From the NCBI GenBank assembly GCA_014529385.2, contig CM043947.1, forward strand, positions 128,341,891 through 128,405,890: 64,000 nt of DNA, given 5' to 3'. This document shows, piece by piece, positions 1 through 9,920 of this stretch. The notes beneath the pieces were generated by a model, which was not told the DNA's origin, did no database searches, and was given only the letters and a program-made list of their open reading frames with translations. Source of the stretch: Adiantum capillus-veneris. Taxonomy: Eukaryota > Streptophyta > Polypodiopsida > Polypodiales > Pteridaceae. Position 1 is the first letter of the stretch, and each line of letters starts with the position of its first letter. The position numbers and the translations under genes are program-made.

Positions 1-324
1 GGCAACAATCTTGCAACCCAATAGACGTGATCGAAGGCGCTTTGGTCAAGCAGCATACGTGAGGCCACAAGATGTAGCGTCTGACAGCTCGAAGGATAAT
101 CATGCAGACCACATTTTCAATGAGGCAATGTTTGAGCCCGAGATCGATGTAATGATTGAGACGATCATGGATTTAAAAAGGCTTATCTATGATGATATGA
201 AAAGTGAAGCCGATACGCCATTGTATGATGGAGCACGTGTGTTTAGATTGAAGGCACTCTTGGTTCTTCTCAACATGTAGGCAAAGTTTGAATGGAGTGA
301 CACTAGCGTCACCGTGCTTTTCAG

Positions 325-424
325 GTGATCTATTACAATGTGTTTACTTTTATCAAAAACTCTAGATGTATAACGATCTGATAGATTACTTACACAAGTG
401 TACCGTATTTTTTTTGCTGTGTAG
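325..424 (+). other. Intron 1 of the tnp2 transposase gene
   Basis: The exon reads ...VTVLF up to base 324. GT lies at 325-326 and a T-rich tract ends in TGTGTAG at 424. Joining 324 to 425 gives VTVLFRLLKEHILPG, which continues into the conserved PDSREDARKIL block. The join restores family-like sequence, which is good evidence for the intron. Length is 100 bp. Confidence 0.75.
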
Positions 425-1163
425 ATTGCTCAAAGAGCACATACTGCCAGGTGATAATGTGATGCCAGATTCGAGAGAGGACGCAAGAAAGATCTTGCAA
501 AACTTTGGAATGGATTGCAATTCGATGCATGCTTGTTGTAACGACTGCATTCTTTCTAGAGGGGAATACATAGACATGGAGAAGTGTCCAAAATGTGATT
601 CCAAGAGATATCGAGTAAATATCCATAGAACAAAAATTCAAAAAAATGTTTTGCGACATTTTTCTCTACTTCCTCGCATCAAGCATTTCTTTGAATGTAA
701 GTCCATGGCCGCCCTAGCATCATGGCATGAGGAGAATAAATGTTCAGATAGTGTGCTATGGATTTTTGCAGATTGCACAGCCTGGAAACATATAGCCAAA
801 ATATGGACGGATTTTGCCAGGGAAGCTTGAAATTTGCGCTTAGGCTTGGCTATGGATGGTGTAAATCAATTTGGTCAAAGATCAACATCTTACAGTGTAT
901 GGCCCATTGTCATCGTCAACTACAACATTCCCCCATGGTTGACTACCAAGAAGGGTACCTATGGCTAAGCTTGATTGTGACGGGGCGGTATAAAGTGAAG
1001 AATATGGATGTTTATTTTCGTCCACTATTGGAAGAGCTACAACGATTGTGGATTGACATAGAATTAGTGGATACAAGCCGACACATAGGTCGATGAAATG
1101 CTTTGATCAGAGGCATTCTAATGTGGACCATGCATGACTATCCCGAACTAACAGAATGCTCAG

Positions 1164-1240
1164 GTGATTTATACTCAAACTCAAACACTGTAAATCTTGG
1201 TTTTTCTCAAGCTTATCTATTTTCATGTGTATACATGCAG
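1164..1240 (+). other. Intron 2 of the tnp2 transposase gene
   Basis: Coding sequence ends at LTECSG. GTGATTTA begins at 1164 and the tract ends ATACATGCAG at 1240. Beyond it the transposase resumes as TSGYKACVTW in a frame shifted by decay. Length 77 bp, typical for plant introns. Confidence 0.65.
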
Positions 1241-1824
1241 GACTTCAAACAAGCGGATACAAAGCATGTGTCACATGGAGACCTAGACTGAATGCACGCC
1301 GGCCATCCTCATTGAAGAGAGCCACCGAGGATGTCTGCACAAGCATAGTTAGAGTAGAAAGAGATGTGTGATGATGGTTTGCCCCCAGGGATAAAGAGAC
1401 TCTCTACGGTACGAGTTACCATATTGGCCCCAACTCATGATCAATCACTTGCTCGAATTAATGCACATATTGAAGAATGTGGGTAATCTACTATGAGACC
1501 ATCTGACCGGTAAGAAAGATACTTTGGGAGCCAGGGTTGACCTTAGAAATGTGGATCGTATGGAGCAATATTGGCCGCAGACAGCATCTCATGGATCGAT
1601 AAGACTTCGTAAAGCGCCATGGATTTTCACAAGAGCTCGAGTACACAAAGTAAAAGAGACCATTTGATCTGCGCGGACCCCCACTGGCGTAATACACTCA
1701 CTCCAAACGTGTTTCACTAAAGAACGAAAGATTACCGGTTTGAAGTCACACGACTGGCATAAAATGTGTCAGGTATGTTTGAAGTGGAATATATCATAGT
1801 GGGAATTATGTAACAAAATCGTTT

Positions 1825-2650
1825 GTGGACTTTAATCTAATTGCTATACGTGTTTGGCAGTTTATTTTACTGGTGGCTCCTGACGTCTGTAACACAATCT
1901 ACAAACTTGCAAAGTTGGTGCAATGGATCTCACAAAAGGAGATCAATGTAGACTCCATACCATTTGCCAAACTAAATGCTGCAGAGGTTGTGTGCATGTT
2001 TGAGAAACACTTGCCTACTACCATGCTAACCATTCAGATGCATCTTCTTGTTCAAATAGGTAATGCGGTGGAAATAGCTCGCATAATACATTCCAGATGG
2101 ATGTTCTTTTTAGAACGTTTCATGAAAACACTTAAGGGATATGTGCGTCAGAAGGCACGTCCGGAGGCTAGCATGGCAGAAGGCTGGCTGGTATCAGAGT
2201 CCCTAGTTTACATTGGAGTGTGTCTAAACGGATTCGATAAAGCTCCGGACACGCTATGGAGAACCATAGATGATGAGCACATATCTAGGATTGTCATGTG
2301 CAATCTCGGTGTTGAGAAGAAGATGACGGAAGATATAGAGGCTAGAATCAATCAATTTTTTATGCTTCACAATCCAGTGATGCTAAAGTGGATGTCACAA
2401 TACGAGGATGCAAAGCAAGAGTGACATAGAGCACGGATCGAGTGGGCACGGGGAAGACGACTATCGATGCATTTTGCGGTGGGTCTGGAGAGCCTACCAA
2501 CATTCATGAGCTTAAGATGGTTGCACAACCAATTGAAAAGCGCACAATAGTGCGATGAAGAAGTGACTAAGGAGGAGTGGGAGTACTCTCGGGGTTGCGT
2601 GTCCAGGGTAAGTTTGCAATGTACGACTATTGACTTTCTGGATGTTTGAA
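1825..2650 (+). pseudogene. CACTA transposase C-terminal part (DUF4218-like)
   Basis: An open stretch of 199 codons (1825-2424) carries KLNAAEVVCMFEKHLPTTML, SRWMFFLERFMKTLKGYVRQ and KARPEASMAEGWLVSESLVY. These match the DUF4218 domain found just downstream of the tnp2 catalytic domain in CACTA transposases (family knowledge). The Arg-Trp-Met...Glu-Arg and KARPE blocks are the recognisable anchors. A TGA follows KQE at about 2422, but the same frame continues readably (HRARIEWARGRRLS) for some 40 more codons. The link from the catalytic part to this block (about 1420-1825) is too decayed to read. It is part of the same transposase gene. Confidence 0.85.
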
Positions 2651-2689
2651 CAACCACTCATAATCTTTGTTGGTTTTAGTATAAGTCAT

Positions 2690-3325
2690 ACATAGTAACA
2701 TGGTGTAAAGGTCAACATTTTAGGGTGCAACGGATCGACAAAAAGCATTTTACTCAAGATTGTGGAATCATGGAAAAATTTGAACAGTTTAGTCGAGGAG
2801 GTCCTCTGATACAGATCCTGTGGTGGCGGAACTCACTTACTTCGTCACGCTACAAGAGATTTTGAGGATCGATTATAGAGGATTTTTGTCAACTTATTCG
2901 ACGTGCAATGGTTCAAGATAATCATGGAGGGTCGCAAGCTACTGTATGTAGAGGAGAGTGTGGTTTCCTTGAGGTGGATTCAACTACAAAATGGGCAGAC
3001 CTAAGAGAAACATCCGTACTACCCGAGCATTGTGAACAAGTAAGTATGTAAATAGTTAACATCCAATTTTAGAAATTATGTGCTTGGAAGCTCTCATGTA
3101 AGTTATGGGGCTCTAGCAAGTGATTATTCATCCTACAAAGTCTACATCAAACTGGTGGTACGTCATAGAGGTAGCCCATCCTAGTGCATGGACGTATGAG
3201 GGCTACCATGTGCCAATCACAACTCGGTTTCAATGGAGGAGATTGGAGAAGATGCTCAGTCAGAAGCCGCTAAGGTGGTGCCAGACGAGCATCAAGTTGC
3301 TACTCTCTATGGGGTGCATGTAGAG
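2690..3325 (+). pseudogene. Degenerate CACTA transposase tail (DUF4216-like)
   Basis: Several short readable pieces lie in different frames. One near 2880-3000 contains DVQWFKIIMEGRKLLYVEE; another at 3120-3323 contains HPTKSTSNWWYVIEVAHP. In intact CACTA transposases a DUF4216 domain with a similar end, where the protein contacts DNA or partners, follows DUF4218, and the position fits. The similarity is weak and the frame is broken, so the assignment rests mainly on context. Alternative: unrelated filler inside the transposon. Confidence 0.5.
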
Positions 3326-3600
3326 CATCTACAAAATGAAACGGAGAACATCTGACTAAACAGAAACCTCTATATAGATATAGGAATTTATGTCGAGCTA
3401 TGCGAGGATGAGAGAGAGACCTCTTAAAGCCATAAATATTGTATTTGAAAAAATTTGCTCCCTTTTATAATATATATTGTATTCACATGAATTTTTTTCC
3501 ATTCATGTCTATATGCGTCATTGTGTCATTGTATTTAATCGTCATTGCATCCACTCCAGGTACGTATGCTCCATGTATGTTCTCACAAGCAGGGACGACG

Positions 3601-3862
3601 AGCACTGCACTCCGAGTGCGATGGAGACTAAGGCTGCAATTGCGATGGAAGTGATCTATCTCTGCTCATAGATGCTACTCGTCCCACCACTAGATCTAGT
3701 TGATCGGGTGAAAGAGATGCTAAGAAGCACTACTACTGCTTCTTAGGGTCTCTTTCATCCGATCAACTAGATCTAGTGGTTGGGCGAGCAGCATCTATGA
3801 GCAGAGACGGATTGCCTTCACGATTGCAACTTCAATCTCCATCACACCCGGAGTGCAGTGCT
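3601..3862. repeat. 262-bp foldback (long inverted repeat) inside the CACTA element
   Basis: The left arm (3601 to about 3730) and right arm (about 3735 to 3862) are imperfect reverse complements, by eye above 80% identical, with a loop of only a few bases. Outer ends AGCACTGCACTC and GAGTGCAGTGCT match exactly, as does the inner block CACTAGATCTAGTTGATCGG (one change). No flanking target duplication is visible. It could be a nested MITE, a foldback duplication, or a hairpin-RNA source. Confidence 0.85.
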
Positions 3863-3923
3863 TTTACAAATCCACAAGAACTTCAACGCAATTTCTCTAC
3901 ATAGGAATACCTCCCCCTTTATG

Positions 3924-3926
<3 letters not shown>

Positions 3927-3969
<43 letters not shown>
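3927..3969. repeat. (CT)n microsatellite
   Basis: An uninterrupted run of about 20 CT dinucleotides sits between the foldback and the second CACTA ORF. Confidence 0.97.
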
Positions 3970-3973
<4 letters not shown>

Positions 3974-4036
3974 ATCCATGTTTTCTTCTCCATTCATTCA
4001 GTATTAAGATTAAATGTTCATGTGTTTAATGCAGGT

Positions 4037-5314
4037 ATGGATGATGATGAGTTTCTTTCTTCTTTGTCACCCCGGTAGAGGCAGTGGTACGAGGATCGTC
4101 ATCACTCTGGAGCACCCTCACGCCGTTCTACTCCTTCAGTGTCTCCCTCTATTTCGGAGTATTCAGCTCGCTCTGAAGCTTCGGTGTCGATGAGACGATC
4201 TTCACACTTGTCTAGGCACCGACGCTCTAGTGGTGGCAATGGAGGTTGTTGTGGGGATGCCACCGTTGATGCCTCGACACCGCCTCGTGTTCGACGAGGC
4301 TCTTTACCTTCCCCTTCTTTGCCCGCCCCCACACTAGCCACGGCATTGCCATCTACACAAGGTTTAGGGTTTAGGGTTCCTGGCTACACACCACTACCTA
4401 CTCCTCCGAGAGTCACCCCAGTCGCTTCGGGGCCCAGACGCCAGTGGAGACACCTGACGTCCGTACCCCCATCAACACGCGGCTAGAGACCCCTGCCGAG
4501 ACGCCCATGTTCACGCATCATAGGCAAGAGGGGTTGCCTTGCTCTGTTGACTTCGGCACCGGATTCATTTTGGATGATGAAGGCAAGAAGGTGATTTCAC
4601 GCATGCGCGGTCTTTTCTCTCAGGTGTTTAGACACTATATACTAAACACCTAGAGTAAAGTAGCAAGTGAATTAAAATACAAAGTCATCAGCATGCTGCA
4701 TGACGAGTTTCTCGTGTCAACACAGGATGACCGCTTCAATGAAGACCTGATGAAGGTTCGAATGCGCGAATACTGCAAGCAAAAGAGTTCTGAAGTGCAA
4801 AAAGCAATACAGAATGGGTGGAACAGACCAGATTGGCTGGCCAAACAAGATTGGAAGAATGCGAAGAAAGCAGCACGCGAGAATCCTGACAAAAGGAGCA
4901 CCAAAAGGAGGCACCCAAAGTGCGAGTAGAGGCAGGGAGCTCGCACCACTTGGGGAGCGGCGGGTGGGCATCATTTGAGGTTGATTTTGTAAGTATTTTT
5001 TCATTGCTCTTTAGGTTTGATAGTTTATGGTTTGGGGGTTTTTAAATTATAACATAATGGATTCTTTGTATGTTTTGAACAGTCGTCATGACCCCACACC
5101 GTACGAGCGCGAGAACGCACGTAGGAAGGGCTTAAACGCGCTGATGGACATTCTGAGTTCTCGTGGTGGCATGGTAAGTATTAGGGTTTACTCTTTTCTA
5201 TTTTTTGTATTGTTTTGTAAAGTATATGTTTATACTTACAAAAAGTTGTCTTATTGTATTTTTTTGCAGAATCCGATAGATACGCCGCTTGGACGCGATG
5301 AGACATCTGATTAG
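4037..5314 (+). pseudogene. Second CACTA ORF (accessory protein), decayed multi-exon gene
   Basis: CACTA elements usually carry a second gene whose product binds subterminal repeats and helps transposition. Here a candidate start ATG at 4037 follows an acceptor-like TTTAATGCAG. The N-terminal part is rich in Ser, Pro and Arg (SVSPSISEYSARSEASVS), then a Thr/Pro-rich stretch. A conserved-looking block near 4590-4640 reads ISRMRGLFSQVF, and a charged block at 4693-4920 reads NGWNRPDWLAKQDWKNAKKA. A further exon near 5080-5170 contains DPTPYERENARRKGLNALMD, and the 3' exon after TTTTTTTGCAG (about 5269) ends at a stop at 5312-5314. Breaks include TAG at 4076-4078 and a frameshift near 4440. It resembles the Transposase_24 group; family membership is tentative. 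Confidence 0.65.
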
Positions 5315-5754
5315 ACGACGGCAGTCTAGCCATAGCTAGATAGCATTAGTTTCCTTTTGTCATAGCATATGTATCATGAGATGACGTGTATACGTCTTTT
5401 TGTAACTATTGGAAAACATGTATATTTTCTCAATAATGACAATGGTTTTATAACTATTACATTTGCAAAGCTTAACAATCAAGTGATTTTGCTATTAATC
5501 AGTATAATTGTCATTGATTTACTTTCATCAATCTACTTTTGTCACTTTTGTATCTTTATTTTGCAAACAATACTATGGAGGATGGAGTTAATGGTTATAT
5601 TGTCTTGTGGATGACTACTTTGGGTCTATACCTAAGCTTGTACTTTCTTTCAAAGGTGAGTCTGGGCTTATCTAAGATTCATTTAGGTTTACTCTATTAT
5701 TGAAACATTCAATATGGTTGATGGGTGACAGGGTATTGAATGCCCCGCCACCAA

Positions 5755-5950
5755 AATTTTTTACTCTCGCGCGTCGCTGTAAGCGTGGCTATATAAGGCT
5801 CTGCATTGTCTCTATATGCATCGCTATAGGTAGCCTGTATGCGTCGCTATTAGCGTTGCTATATAGCGACGTCCCCGTATATCAATGCTATTAGCGACGC
5901 AGGGGAGTATAAAAACCCAATGTATTTCCGTCGCTAAAAACGTCATAAGT
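5755..5950. repeat. CACTA subterminal repeat cluster
   Basis: At least six copies of a GCGTCGCTATTAGCG-like motif occur in both orientations: GCGTCGCTGTAAGCG, GCATCGCTATAGG, GCGTCGCTATTAGCG, TATAGCGACG, CTATTAGCGACGC and CCGTCGCTAAAAACG. In En/Spm-type elements such clusters near the ends bind the accessory transposition protein. Family knowledge supports the role; binding here is inferred. Confidence 0.85.
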
Positions 5951-5960
5951 GCACACAACC

Positions 5961-5970
5961 TCTTGTAGTG
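5961..5970 (-). repeat. Right terminal inverted repeat of the CACTA element
   Basis: TCTTGTAGTG; its complement begins CACTACAAGA, the canonical CACTA start. It lies directly after the subterminal cluster and marks the element's 3' end. Confidence 0.88.
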
Positions 5971-8600
5971 ATTAACATTTGATAATTAAAAAACCTAAAG
6001 AATATTGTGGAGTAGCCTATGGCCTTGAGACCATAACTAGTCATGTGTGGCATAGTATCAAAGAATATACGGTTGTGTCAAAGAATCTATATTAACATGC
6101 CACACTTTCATCAATACATGATTTAAAACTTCAATAAAGCTTCTAGAAATGGTCTCTAAAAACTTTAATAAGGCTTCTAGAGGTGGTGTCTAAAAAAAGG
6201 ATGTGTTTAAAAATACCATTGATATGACTAATAAGCAGCATATGAATTGATTATGCCAAATCTGTATGGGTTGTACACAAAGATTGCCAACAACTCTTTT
6301 ATAAATTTTATGGTCTTTATCTCATGTGCAACAAACTACTAAGTGCAAGGACTATAGTATCTTCAAGATAGAGGGTTTTTATCAAACACCTTTTGTGTAG
6401 CATTATCAATTGTCAACATCTTTTTGGTAGTTTTCATCACCTAAAAAAACATGGGTACTAAGAAGAAGATGATAGGAGCTTCAAACAATTATAGATTAGG
6501 GAAAATTTGGACTCTCAAAGGGGCCCTATAAGGATGTTTGACTTTGCCTCTCTTCTCCAAAGTGGGAAACATGGTGAAATACATAAATGCTTTGTCAAAA
6601 CCTTATCAACCAGCATATCATTCGAAAGATCTTAGAAAGTAGCTTCTAAATCCTCAAACTCCGACAAACTTGGAGTTGATTTGTAGAAGTTATGGCCTCC
6701 CCACTAAAGCTGAAATGTGAGGAGAGATTCTATTTATAAGAGGGAGTTCTCACATAAAAAAATAAAATCTTCTATAATATAAAGAATCTAATGGCATGCT
6801 ATATATCAATGGATAGATCTTGATGAGTACATTCTAAATCCAAAAGGTCCAACAAATTTTGATTTCATTCGTAAAATTTTTACTGTGCGCCCGTTTTGGA
6901 CAAGAGGGAGAAAGTCAAAGTCCTTGTAGGGCCCATTTGAGAGTCCAAAATTTCTTTAATGTTAGCAATGTTACTTAAGCGAGAGGTGTCTTCTCACATA
7001 TTATGCACTTTATAAATCCAAATTTTAATGATTTTTTGAAGCTATTTCTTAAACGAGATTTTAAATTTTACTTGAAAGAAGTTGGTAGCTGATCAAATCA
7101 CGGTTCCACTTTGAATGAGATACTTGATGTAACTTGAGAAGAAACTCTTCTAATTTATGAAATTATAATAGCAAAATGTTTTTCAAAATATGCCTTTGAA
7201 TGACAACAAAAATCAATTTAATTGTTTCAGTGCAACTCACAACTAATCAAATTGTGTTTAACAAACAATAGAGCACAATGCACACATAAGACTTTGTGTC
7301 CTTGAGGTTATAGGATACCTTCTATATTGAGTTCTGATTAGAGCACCTTTTTGTCTTGCAGCCTCAAATCTTGTAGAGTTAAGATCCATATGGTATGGAT
7401 ATGTTGGCTTTATATGGACCATATGATTCCAGATGGCATAAATGCTCTGTAAAATACTCAAATATTCTTCTTTTTAAAAAAAGGCTTAAGTCCTCCTTTA
7501 TAACTATCAATAGATGGAGACTAAGTGTGACCTAAGAGAGTTAGGATTTTCTTTGTAGTTTGCAATTAAGAGGCTTGTGCTTTTCATTATGTAACCTAGA
7601 GCTAGCCTCCATGATCTTAAGGCTAAAGGGTTCTAATTCCAAGCCACACATGGTAAGTGCTTTTTGGAAAAACATATGTCAACTTATGGCCTTGCCGTCA
7701 TAGGGTGCTGATGCCATAGGTACAAATTACATCTCTTATTATTGCCTTAGGATTATAGAGTTTTTTATGGAGAAACTAGTGTGGCCCATATGTAAGATCA
7801 TACAATGCCAATAGTCTACATTCATATAGCCACACTTTGTTAAAGTGTGTCTAGAGATCAAATGGATCCCTATGACCCAAAGGCCATAAGGTTCCATTTT
7901 TAAATAAAGTTGAGACACTTTAAGAATTTAAAAAAGAATGTTATTTGTCATGAAATGCCCATGATTTTTTTTGAAGTTATTTATATAGGGATCTTAAGAG
8001 ACTTGTTAAAAACCTTAGGATGTTAGGAAACTTATTCTTGGCCACCATTAGTAAGTATCCTGTGGAAGAACATAAGCCAATGTATTGGGTTCACAAGGTC
8101 TTGATACTATAGAGTCCCCTAAGCTCATAGAGTAAAAATATGGCCTTATGGCCATGTAGGTTTCGTTCATGGTACAATGGACACAAATTGTAAAACAAAA
8201 AAAATTTGAATCTTTTGATAAACTAAATTAAGCAAACTGCACATCGAAGTCAAAAGCTATATAAAATTGAAAGACAAATTTGCATAAGCACTTTGAAAAA
8301 CACATAAATAGCTTTTGTAGATTCCATAATATCACAAAAATTTACTCGATCATCTCCTCAATGGAGATCTATTTGAGATTATATTGAATGTTTAACTTCT
8401 TTATATCATTATTGGCATCATGTAGTTTGATAGCAGACTCCTTGTATGCCACTGTTTGGGAAAGCATAATTGCTTCAATACCTTTTAAGGCTAGTAAAAG
8501 TTTCGTACTCTTTAAATGCCTCACTTTTTATTGATCAGATGTTAGGAGTTTCTTGTCCTAACTTTGAGTGGATACTCCACTATTGCTAGATGTTGCAACT
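5971..8600. other. AT-rich non-coding stretch
   Basis: I see no convincing coding sequence or RNA gene. The stretch holds a 35-bp tandem duplication (about 6125-6194, around CTTCTAGA), a diverged direct repeat (about 6616 and 6803), the inverted repeat at 6490-6966, and the first scattered, poorly preserved copies of the palindrome motif (near 7683, 7869 and 8137). Confidence 0.7.
6490..6966. repeat. Diverged inverted repeat, arms of about 65-70 bp
   Basis: The block around GGACTCTCAAAGGGGCCCTA (about 6498-6562) recurs as its reverse complement around TAGGGCCCATTTGAGAGTCC (about 6895-6965). The adjoining sequence also pairs with mismatches (AAGTCAAA and AGAGAGG-type blocks). The spacer is about 330 bp. 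Origin unknown; a dead non-autonomous element is possible. Confidence 0.7.
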
Positions 8601-8630
8601 TTTTCATCATCGCGTGAGCATGAGAAGCTT

Positions 8631-9720
8631 CTAGTAGTCTGCACGTGAAGTAGGTTTTCCTAGACAAACAAAATTTCTCTCCTTCCACTCTTCACAAACC
8701 ATGTGAACATGATTATAAAGTTCATGTCCTTGCACTATGGGTGCTTGTCCATACAAATAAGAGCTTGTAATTATGCAAATGTCGATGACATGATGAAGAG
8801 CTTGAATATATGGCAACAGATCCCCAAGGAGGATATTATCCTCCTCCTCAACACTGAATGATGGCCAAAAAATACAATTCAATGTAGGATTAACACATCC
8901 CTTTAATGGTGCATCATCTACCAGAATCATTCTCTTTTCATCAATCCCAAATTATGTTGATGCAATAGCCAATGGTTTGAAAAGTGCTTCTACTGCTGGA
9001 TTATCAAGGCAAGTGATTCTTGATTCTTCATATGATTAACATTAGCTTTGTCCTCAAATCATAAAGAATGGAATATTTTCTACAGTATCCTTCTCTAAAA
9101 GCTTAATGATGTCCATAACATGTGTATCATTAGCAGTTGACCATATCCCAACATTGAAATTACTAAATAGAGTCTTTAAAAACTCAATGCATCATGGCCA
9201 TAGATAACTACACTCATGTTGAAACTTTGAGCTCTTCATTTTTCTAGAATTGTTCCAACATTGTCTCAAAAGAAATCCACCCAAGCTCACTGTTATAGCT
9301 AGCATTGGCATTTCAATGGGGGTGAAATCTCTAGGTTACCATGCACCCCAATTCCCAAATCTTGAGTTACTAAGATGTTCTCGATGGATCCTTCTTTTGA
9401 TCTTATATATGTATTGGAACTTGCATCACCTTCTACTTCCATAGCATCACTCTTCAAATTCTTCTCCAATGATTGCAATGGTTGACCTTCAGTAACTTTT
9501 AAATTTTTGTCAACTTCTTCAAGAATAATCTGGTTGCTATGGATATCCATAGACTCTTTCTCAAAAGGTTCAATAGCTTGAAAATCCTCTGTACCAACAA
9601 TCTCAGGTGAAACTTTCTCAAATCGCAATATCAAAAGGTTCAATAGCTTGAAAATACTCTGTACCAACAATCTCAGGTGAAACTTTGTCAGTCGCAAGAT
9701 TGTGTTGAAGGATTGCAAGT
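8631..9720 (-). pseudogene. Decayed FCP1/NIF-like HAD phosphatase domain gene
   Basis: Reading the minus strand from 9720, a polar low-complexity N-terminal part (EIVGTEDFQAIEPFEKES, SLEKNLKSDAMEVEGDASS) is followed after a frameshift by FLKTLFSNFNVGIWSTANDT (near 9135-9175). In the same frame comes KRMILVDDAPLKGCVNP with CIFWPSF, then DNILLGDLLPYIQAL (8790-8935). FCP1-type phosphatases have a VGIWS(T/S)A block and a later hhDD(S)P..NP block in just this order (family knowledge). The N-terminal catalytic DxDxT-like motif is not readable where expected (about 9250-9310), and internal stops occur. Inferred ancestral role: a nuclear protein serine phosphatase or relative. This copy is dead. It sits at the edge of the palindrome field. 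Confidence 0.6.
9556..9694. repeat. Tandem duplication of about 72 bp
   Basis: The block starting AAAAGGTTCAATAGCTTGAA and running through CTCAGGTGAAACTTT occurs twice, about 72 bp apart, with few differences. It duplicates part of the N-terminal region of the FCP1-like pseudogene. Confidence 0.9.
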
Positions 9721-9920
9721 TTTAAAGAGCACCTAAAGTTAGCTTTGTCACACTATTAAAAGAAAACTACAGAGGATCCAAATGACAAATTTGATATCTA
9801 AGAAAATATTAAATAGATATCTAAGAATGTATTTAATAAGACGAATGATTCCATTTTAATATAGCATGTAGAAATTTAAGGACCACCCTAAAAGGCCTTG
9901 TGGCAACCTGGTAGACTTTG

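Larger units (their letters stand above)
11..1420 (+). pseudogene. tnp2-family CACTA transposase, decayed 5' and central part
   Basis: This is the catalytic protein of CACTA transposons, which would bind the element ends and cut and paste the DNA in the nucleus. Readable blocks in order: a 5' segment (11-277), PDSREDARKILQNFGMD and HACCNDCILSRGEY with two paired cysteines (about 470-560), KCPKCDSKRY (about 575-610), LRLGLAMDG (about 833-860) and RGILMWTMHDYPELTECSG (about 1105-1163). After a second intron, TSGYKACVTW follows in a shifted frame. Breaks: TAG at 278-280, TGA at about 828-830, a one-base deletion near 950 (needed to read KKGYLWL), and two stops near 1367. Two introns fit the GT/AG rule and restore frame. 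The protein is strongly tnp2-like but non-functional. Confidence 0.9.
1..5970 (+). mobile_element. CACTA (En/Spm) DNA transposon, left end outside window
   Basis: Seen: tnp2-type transposase coding remnants, then DUF4218-like and DUF4216-like segments, then a second ORF, then a block of short inverted and direct motifs, and a terminus reading TCTTGTAGTG at 5961-5970. The last bases are the complement of CACTACAA, the standard CACTA terminal inverted repeat. The order transposase, second gene, subterminal repeats, TIR is what the family shows. The left TIR is not in the window, so the 3-bp target duplication cannot be checked; ATT follows the terminus. All coding parts contain stops or frameshifts, so this copy cannot encode its own transposase. 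Confidence 0.9.

Noticed and set aside
4102-4341. Minus-strand Glu-rich frame
   Set aside because: Shadow of the Ser/Pro-rich second CACTA ORF, which continues in exon-like blocks on the plus strand.
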